37,478 nt of DNA from Bdellovibrionales bacterium. GTDB taxonomy: Bacteria; Bdellovibrionota; Bdellovibrionia; Bdellovibrionales; JAMPXM01. Made by a program: the position numbers and the translations under genes. The notes under the pieces were generated by a model. The model worked only from the letters and a program-made list of their open reading frames with translations, was not told the DNA's origin and made no database searches. Positions 32,433 to 37,478 of this stretch are shown here, piece by piece; position 1 is the first letter of the stretch, and every line of letters starts with the position of its first letter. The DNA lies in contig SYLX01000061.1 of NCBI GenBank assembly GCA_005808505.1, positions 1 through 37,478 of the forward strand, given 5' to 3'.

Positions 32433-34361
32433 TCATTTTTTCTTTTTAAAGAGCAATCCCACCACGTCTTTGAGATCACCTTTCAACAAATCCACGGGCT
32501 TATTGGCTGCAGCGGCGAGGGTGTTCAACTCACGTCGGGCATCGATGAAGTCGGGAGCATCGCTGATCACGTGCTCAAAGCTCTTGCGAGCGCCGTCGAT
32601 ATCGCCGCCGATCTTCATATGGAGTCCGCGAACGAAGAAGAACAGAGCATTATGCCGTTCTTCGGGCGGAATTTTTGAAATTTCGTCCTTCACCCACTGG
32701 TGCACGCGCAGATCGCGATCGGCACCGGCCACTTTCATCCGCGCCCACATGTAGAGAAGACGCATCTCCGTGGTAGGAGGCGCAAGTTTGATGGCTTCTT
32801 CGAGAAGATCGCGAGCTTTTGTGAAGTCACCTTTGGTGAGAAGGGGACGAGCCGTATCCGCCAGTTGCTCGGCCTGAAGTGAAGCTTGCGCCGAACCTTT
32901 TTCTAGTTCGATCAAGTAGTCTTCACGCAGCTTTTGATCCGTCAAAGTGGCGTAAGCTTTCGCGATGCGCTCAAACGCTTGTTTTGCGAGCTCGCGCACG
33001 TCTTTGGGTGCATCCTGGCTCATCTTGTCGGGGTGAAGCACCTTTGCCAGCTCGTGATAGGAGCGTTTGATTTCCGACTCTTTGGCTTTCGAGTTCACGC
33101 CGAGGCGTTCGAAATGGTTTTGTTCATCGAGAGCCGCGACAAGTTTCTTGAGTCGTTCGCGCTGGGCATCGTAGTCGGACTTTGAGTTCGGTTCACCGAA
33201 GCGAATCATGCGGCTGACGACGAGCGCGTGCATGGCGCGGAAGAAATCGTCTTCCTGATTCGACATTTTCGCGGCGGCCTGCTCAAGCGTTTCGGATTCC
33301 AAAAGGAAGTTTAGGACATTCGGCACTCGTTGCACCACGGGGATCGTGAGGCTTCGGTGGTGCGGGCTGAAATCAGGTCCTTTGCGGAAATTGTGGCGCA
33401 TCCAAGGCGTGTAGAACGACTTCAGCCACTGAACCGAAATTTTAGAGTTGATCCATTCGTTGAGCAGATCTGTAAAAGCAGTGCGATCGGTATGCGCGTT
33501 GATGCGCATGTCGTCGATTTCGATGAAGTTTACTTTCACGGATGTATTGTTGATCGATTTGCTTAAGCGCAGACCTTGCTGTTCTTCCATCACGACTTCG
33601 ATCGCGTGGGGACTGAGGAGGTTGGCTTCAACCAAACGCTCGCCGAGTTTTTTGGATTTCCCTGCGTCCGCCATGACTTCATCGAGTTCAGCTTGCGAGA
33701 TGAAACCATTTTCGACCATCAAGACGCCGAAGTAAGATTTCAAATCCTCTTGATAGACTTGAACGATCTCTCCGTTGAGGAAGCCCACGCCGCAAACGTC
33801 TCCATCAGCCGAGATGATGTTGAGGTGACCGCTCACTTTCGGGTACATCAACAAACTATAAACCCACGGCAGCTCGAAGCCATGGACCATGTCCATTTCA
33901 TCAACGGCGCGCATGCGCTCTTTCGGGGAGATGTCGTGTTTAGCCATCATGGACCACATCGGCGCGATCGGCACGTCGAGGAGATCTTTGATGTGCGTCT
34001 CGACTTCCGCGATGAAATGATCGAGATCGAAAGGTTTCGTCAGAAAGGCCACCGCACCCGTGGATTGGAGGGCGTCGCGGACGAAAATTTTGTCTTTGTA
34101 GATCCCGCTCATCAGCAGGATGACCATCGATTCCGAAACTTCGCTTTTGAGTTTCTTTGCGAGGTCGCGTCCGTTCATCTTCGGGAGCATGCAGTCGATG
34201 ATCGCGACTTGATAGTTTTGGAACTTCGCCGTCGAAAGCGCTTCGTCAGGTTTCGCCGCATGTGCGACTTTATAGCCCGCGCGTCTGAGCGCCTCGGCCA
34301 TAGCCTTTCCCAGAGTGGGATCGTCGTCGACAATGAGTATGTTCAGTTCCTCTTTCTGCAT
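32433..34361 (-). CDS. Response regulator fused to PATAN, DnaJ and TPR modules
   Basis: About 642 residues. The receiver (1-125) is complete: D12-D14, phosphorylation site D56 (IIDCMLP), S85 and K109 (LTKPF). A PATAN/DUF4388-type region follows at about 155-290 (HGFELPWVYSLLMYPKVSGHLN..., FLNGEIVQVYQEDLKSYFGVLMVENGFI). Then comes a helical part, and a J domain at about 414-488 with the HPD motif (443-445) in KVLHPDKM. J domains stimulate DnaK ATPase. TPR-like helices end the protein, with a lysine-rich C-terminus. The frame is open to 34562, but the ATG at 34361 (MQKEELNILIVDDD) is the receiver's natural start, with AGGA six bases upstream. The design suggests signal-controlled recruitment of DnaK to a bound client. 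Confidence 0.85.
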   Translation of the reverse strand: MQKEELNILIVDDDPTLGKAMAEALRRAGYKVAHAAKPDEALSTAKFQNYQVAIIDCMLPKMNGRDLAKKLKSEVSESMVILLMSGIYKDKIFVRDALQSTGAVAFLTKPFDLDHFIAEVETHIKDLLDVPIAPMWSMMAKHDISPKERMRAVDEMDMVHGFELPWVYSLLMYPKVSGHLNIISADGDVCGVGFLNGEIVQVYQEDLKSYFGVLMVENGFISQAELDEVMADAGKSKKLGERLVEANLLSPHAIEVVMEEQQGLRLSKSINNTSVKVNFIEIDDMRINAHTDRTAFTDLLNEWINSKISVQWLKSFYTPWMRHNFRKGPDFSPHHRSLTIPVVQRVPNVLNFLLESETLEQAAAKMSNQEDDFFRAMHALVVSRMIRFGEPNSKSDYDAQRERLKKLVAALDEQNHFERLGVNSKAKESEIKRSYHELAKVLHPDKMSQDAPKDVRELAKQAFERIAKAYATLTDQKLREDYLIELEKGSAQASLQAEQLADTARPLLTKGDFTKARDLLEEAIKLAPPTTEMRLLYMWARMKVAGADRDLRVHQWVKDEISKIPPEERHNALFFFVRGLHMKIGGDIDGARKSFEHVISDAPDFIDARRELNTLAAAANKPVDLLKGDLKDVVGLLFKKKK

Positions 34362-34530
34362 CGCTTTCCTATCGGCATGAAGCAAAGCGCTATTGAATGA
34401 ATTCCGACCAGATGATGCGCTTCGTTGAGCGCAACTGGACCTTCTGTTAGGCTGGAGAGCGGGGTGAGGTTCGCGTCGACAAATCCGCCGCCCTAAGTTA
34501 AGACCTTGGGCTAGCCCTGAGAGGCTACGC

Positions 34531-34563
34531 AAAGTCATAGGGAAAGCTATTCGGAAAGTCATA
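34531..34563 (+). promoter_or_regulatory. Direct repeat before trxA
   Basis: AAAGTCATA occurs at 34531-34539 and again at 34555-34563, 24 bases apart, directly upstream of the trxA ribosome binding site (AAGGAG). It may be a regulator site or chance. Confidence 0.3.
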
Positions 34564-34573
34564 AGGAGACTGA

Positions 34574-34900
34574 ATGGGAACGCACACGCAAGCCACGACC
34601 GATACGAACTTCGAAACCGACGTCTTGAAATCAGACACGCCGGTTCTGGTCGACTTTTGGGCAGAGTGGTGCGGACCCTGCCGCGCGCTTGCTCCGAAAC
34701 TGGAAGAGATCGCCGCTGAGTTCGGCGGAAAACTCAAAGTCATGAAAGTCGATATCGATACGAATCCTGATTCGCCCACAACTTACGGCGTTCGCGGCGT
34801 TCCGACTTTGATTCTTTTCAAAAACGGTAAGCAGGTGGACCAGATCGTCGGCAACCATCCTAAAGAAAACATCGTCGCGGTCTTGAAGAAGCACGTTTAA
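34574..34900 (+). CDS. trxA: Thioredoxin
   Basis: A 108-residue thioredoxin, the general cytoplasmic dithiol reductant recycled by thioredoxin reductase. The active site is WCGPC in [13 protein letters not shown] (about 28-40), and the cis-proline loop is GVRGVPT (about 73-79). The fold is full length: [30 protein letters not shown] and a C-terminal helix. AAGGAG lies before the ATG. A direct repeat stands just upstream. It is divergent from the receiver-DnaJ gene and followed by an exported protein. No reductase gene is in the window. Confidence 0.96.
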   Translation: MGTHTQATTDTNFETDVLKSDTPVLVDFWAEWCGPCRALAPKLEEIAAEFGGKLKVMKVDIDTNPDSPTTYGVRGVPTLILFKNGKQVDQIVGNHPKENIVAVLKKHV

Positions 34901-35057
34901 ACTTCTTGCCTCCAAAACTTGGAGCGCGAACTTGTCACCGGCGTCGACTTCTTCGACGCCGGACTCATCGCCAAACCTACTTGGTTTGTCTATCAGCTGG
35001 CTAAGAATTTGAAACAGCACGTGCGCACCGGAATCACGATTTCGGGAGGAGCGCGCG

Positions 35058-37109
35058 ATGAAATCAATGAAGACAAAAATTTGTTTCCTCACGGTAGCCG
35101 CGACCGTGGCGGTCACGACGGTGCTCACGCCGCAGCCGGCGCGCGCCGACTTCTGGGATTTCATTTTTGGTCCCGAAGAACAATCGCCTCCACCGAAGCC
35201 CGCAAAAAAACCAGTTAAGAAGCCCGCAAAACAACCAGTGAAGATGCCTGAGGCGCAAGGCTACCCGGACGACTACGATCCTCGCTACGACGACCCCTAT
35301 TATGATCAGTACGAGCGGGAAGGCGAGGGCTACGACGAAACAGAACCTGCACCCCAGCCTCAACTGGGGAAAGAGCTGACAGCGGTTGAAGAATTCCGTC
35401 GTCAGCCAAAGGCTGATATGGCCATGTACATTACGCGTCCGACCTGGACGGATAAAGACGAAGAAGACTTCGGTAAATTCGTGGCGCAACTGGGGCGCGC
35501 GATTCAGGCGAAAAAATGTAACACCGTAAAAAAATGCATGAAGAGCGAAGAAGCGAACATGTTCGCTTCCGATGATCCGCCTGGAGTTATTCTCTATTCC
35601 GATTGCGCGGATTTTCCGTACTTCTTGCGAGCGTACTTCGCTTACCACCGTGGCCTACCGATGGAGTTTGTGGACGACATCACGCTCAACAAGGCACCGT
35701 ACTCGTCGGAAGCCAATCGCGAAGGTGATCTCGTCAACGCGCGTTTGGATAACTCTCCCTACGGCAACCGTGTTGAAAGTCGCGGCGGCTCAACGCTCGT
35801 GAAAGGACCTGGCTACGAGCGCAACTTCTTAGAATATCTCGAAGCGATTCTCGATACCGTGTCGACCCGCACGCTTCGCGTAGGACCTCTCAGCCCGAAA
35901 TACGATCTGTCTGATTTTTATCCCGTGAAGCTCGATCGCGACGGCATTCGCCAAGGCACGGTCGTTCATTCAACTGGGCACGCGTACGTTGTTTTCGATG
36001 TCGATAAAAAGGGAACCGTGCACATGATCGACGCGCATCCCGATGGTTCGGTTTCAAAAAAAGAAATCAAAGCCGCCACTCTCGATCGGTCGCGTCCTGA
36101 TCACGGGCTCGGATTTTTTCGCTTCCGTCCGCTAACGGTGACGGGCGCGAAGAAATCGGCCGACGGCGCCCTCTACGGCGGAAAGATCAGTGCAACAACC
36201 GATGCTGAACTTTTCAAAGCGGGCAAGTGGTCCGTGGAGCAGTGGTTCGGTCCGGGCTCATCGATCGCACCTGGAACTCAGGTGGATCCCACCGCATGGA
36301 AAGACGGATTCAAAAAACAAAACTTCTTTGATTACTTGGCGGGATCGCTCCGGCAATCGGGGACAACCGTCTCTCCTGACGAAGAAGTCGCTGATCAGAT
36401 GCAGTCCTTGTGCACGGAGTTCCAGCAACGCGTGGAAGACGTCGACGTTGCGCTCACGAAAAAGCACAACCTCAATTTGAAGCCGCATCCCGCGACCCTT
36501 CCGCAGAACATCTATTCGGCGACCCAGCCGTGGGAAGACACTTCAACGCCCAGCCGAGATGGAAGAATGAAAGCTGCGGTTGAAGACATCATCAAGGTCG
36601 CGGTCTCGAAATACCGCGAGGCGAAGAAAGGTGTCAAAGGCGTCAAGTTCGAGGGTAGCTCGGAAGATTACGTGAAGGCTCTTCGCAAGCGTCTTACGGA
36701 CATCGATAAATCGTGCAAGATTGCTTACACGAACTCAGTCGGGAAAAAAGTTTCGCTCTCCTTCCAGCAAGTGATTTCGCGATTGAACCGGCTAAGCTTT
36801 GATCCCTATCACTGCGCGGAAAAGCGCTGGGGTGCCTCGGGTAAAGAGCTTGAGAGCTGCAAAGACACCGATAAAGGACATGCTTGGTACAAGGCGCAGT
36901 TACCGATGCGGAACACGGTCGGAAAGCTCACGGCAGCTGAGCGTCTCATCATTCGCAGTGATCGTCCTATTACGCTAGAGATGTTGGCCGATGCTTCCTT
37001 GATCGATCAACCCGAAGAGAGTCCGGTCAATCTTGGCACGGTTCGCGCGCCGATCATGGATCTTGATAAGAATTTTTCGAGCCCGAAATTCCTCGAGCTT
37101 TTGAAATAA
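35058..37109 (+). CDS. Large exported protein with a possible papain-like Cys-His-Asp triad
   Basis: About 683 residues. The signal peptide ends with ARA at about residue 30. A Pro/Lys-rich then Asp/Tyr/Glu-rich low-complexity linker runs to about 105. The core has LYSDCADFPYFLRAYFAYHRGLP (C183), then VHSTGHAYVVFDV (H308) and VHMIDAHPDG (D325). This spacing and order recall NlpC/P60- or transglutaminase-type cysteine hydrolases, which cut peptidoglycan stems or proteins. I do not recognise the family by name. The last 350 residues are helical and charged. GGGAGGAG lies a few bases before the ATG, supporting this start. A bidirectional terminator follows. A role in cell-wall remodelling is plausible but unproven. 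Confidence 0.7.
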   Translation: MKSMKTKICFLTVAATVAVTTVLTPQPARADFWDFIFGPEEQSPPPKPAKKPVKKPAKQPVKMPEAQGYPDDYDPRYDDPYYDQYEREGEGYDETEPAPQPQLGKELTAVEEFRRQPKADMAMYITRPTWTDKDEEDFGKFVAQLGRAIQAKKCNTVKKCMKSEEANMFASDDPPGVILYSDCADFPYFLRAYFAYHRGLPMEFVDDITLNKAPYSSEANREGDLVNARLDNSPYGNRVESRGGSTLVKGPGYERNFLEYLEAILDTVSTRTLRVGPLSPKYDLSDFYPVKLDRDGIRQGTVVHSTGHAYVVFDVDKKGTVHMIDAHPDGSVSKKEIKAATLDRSRPDHGLGFFRFRPLTVTGAKKSADGALYGGKISATTDAELFKAGKWSVEQWFGPGSSIAPGTQVDPTAWKDGFKKQNFFDYLAGSLRQSGTTVSPDEEVADQMQSLCTEFQQRVEDVDVALTKKHNLNLKPHPATLPQNIYSATQPWEDTSTPSRDGRMKAAVEDIIKVAVSKYREAKKGVKGVKFEGSSEDYVKALRKRLTDIDKSCKIAYTNSVGKKVSLSFQQVISRLNRLSFDPYHCAEKRWGASGKELESCKDTDKGHAWYKAQLPMRNTVGKLTAAERLIIRSDRPITLEMLADASLIDQPEESPVNLGTVRAPIMDLDKNFSSPKFLELLK

Positions 37110-37140
37110 AAAAAGCCGGCTTTCGAAGCCGGCTTTTTTC
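37107..37140. terminator. Bidirectional terminator between the exported protein and rodA
   Basis: AGCCGGCTT (37114-37122) pairs with AAGCCGGCT (37126-37134) around TCG, flanked by A- and T-runs on both sides. It serves both convergent genes. Confidence 0.9.
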
Positions 37141-37151
37141 TTCCTGATTTT

Positions 37152-37478
37152 TTAGAACATGTGTTTGCGGTAGGAGACGCTCGAGACCAAGCCAAGAGCG
37201 ACCATCGTGGTCAGCATGTTCGATCCCCCGTACGACAAAAGTGGCAGGGGGATACCGACAATGGGCAGAAGGCCTATCACCATCGCGATGTTGATGAAGT
37301 GATGCCAGAACAACGTCGCCATGATGCCGACAACTAAGATGGCACCTGCCTTATCTCGCGCTTGCGACGCGATCCGAACTCCGAGCATGAAGAGGGTAGC
37401 GAAGAGACCAATCGTCGTAACACTTCCGATGAATCCGTGCTCTTCGCTCAGGACGGAGTAGATAAAGTCAGTGTGGCG
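37152..37478 (-). CDS. rodA: RodA/FtsW-family peptidoglycan glycosyltransferase, C-terminal part (5' end outside window)
   Basis: Only the last ~108 codons are visible; the gene runs off the right edge. SEDS proteins polymerise glycan strands in the inner membrane. Conserved parts include HTDFIYSVLSEEHGFIGS (near the edge), LFWHHFINIAMVIGLLPIVGIPLPLLSYGGSNMLTTMVALGLV, the family signature close to the C-terminus, and a short basic tail (SYRKHMF). The short tail and HTDFIYSVLSEE favour RodA (elongation) over FtsW. An internal ATG at 37388 is not the start. The terminator at 37107-37140 ends its transcript. Confidence 0.92.
   Translation of the reverse strand, partial: RHTDFIYSVLSEEHGFIGSVTTIGLFATLFMLGVRIASQARDKAGAILVVGIMATLFWHHFINIAMVIGLLPIVGIPLPLLSYGGSNMLTTMVALGLVSSVSYRKHMF

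Noticed and set aside
32433..34562. 67-codon N-terminal extension of the receiver-DnaJ protein
   Set aside because: Arg/Ser-rich and not receiver-like; the ATG at 34361 has a ribosome binding site.
1..37478. CRISPR array, tRNA, rRNA, phage or insertion element
   Set aside because: None seen in reading both strands; no transposase or integrase motif and no spaced repeats of CRISPR type.

Overview
The window reads as chromosomal DNA of a Gram-negative bacterium. It carries LpxC (lipid A), an LptF/LptG-type permease, a TamA/TamB pair, outer-membrane barrels, lipoproteins, RodA and a RuvABC set. The gene families, the receiver-PATAN-DnaJ protein and the many secreted proteins I cannot place suggest a Bdellovibrio-like lineage (Bdellovibrionota). 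That placement is inference; no rRNA or tRNA is present to confirm it. Coding density is high, and no transposase, integrase, phage gene, CRISPR array or tRNA was recognised, so this looks like a housekeeping segment rather than a mobile island.

Layout. 1-1821 (minus): a barrel protein followed by rsmB, which runs off the left edge. 2047-5342 (plus): nrdR, nusB, two unrecognised genes and a PEP synthase/PPDK regulatory protein, the last translationally coupled to the gene before it. 5339-5926 (minus): an acetyltransferase. 6168-6470 (plus): a small exported protein. 6514-14434 (minus): a tightly coupled run, TPR protein, then TamB, then TamA, with stop and start codons overlapping at both junctions; it probably builds an envelope-spanning complex. 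14606-17490 (minus): a haem lipoprotein plus a GNAT enzyme, then efp, with a TPR protein upstream of efp. 17617-19935 (plus): ruvC-ruvA-ruvB. 19990-21281 (minus): two exported proteins. 21589-23847 (plus): lpxC and alanine dehydrogenase. 23789-25527 (minus): ComEC split into two genes. 25926-29372 (plus): a CpoB-like lipoprotein, a LysM protein and dprA. 29369-31397 (minus): a glycosyltransferase and an LptF/LptG permease. 31583-34361: two convergent signalling genes, a degenerate receiver and an intact receiver fused to PATAN, DnaJ and TPR modules. 34574-37109 (plus): thioredoxin and a large exported protein with a possible Cys-His-Asp triad. 37152-37478 (minus): rodA, cut by the right edge.

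Main themes. Envelope building and surveillance (TamAB, LptF/G, LpxC, CpoB-like/LysM, RodA) and DNA uptake and recombination (split ComEC, DprA, RuvABC) dominate. Many starts are GTG or TTG, and several genes overlap their neighbour by the four bases TTGA, GTGA or ATGA. Several translation starts lie within or beside inverted repeats that could hide the ribosome binding site or start codon. The strongest candidates for new biology are the receiver-PATAN-DnaJ protein with its degenerate receiver neighbour, the split ComEC, the seven-POTRA TamA-like protein, the exported protein at 35058-37109, and the hairpins over the starts of the gene at 3215 and of dprA.
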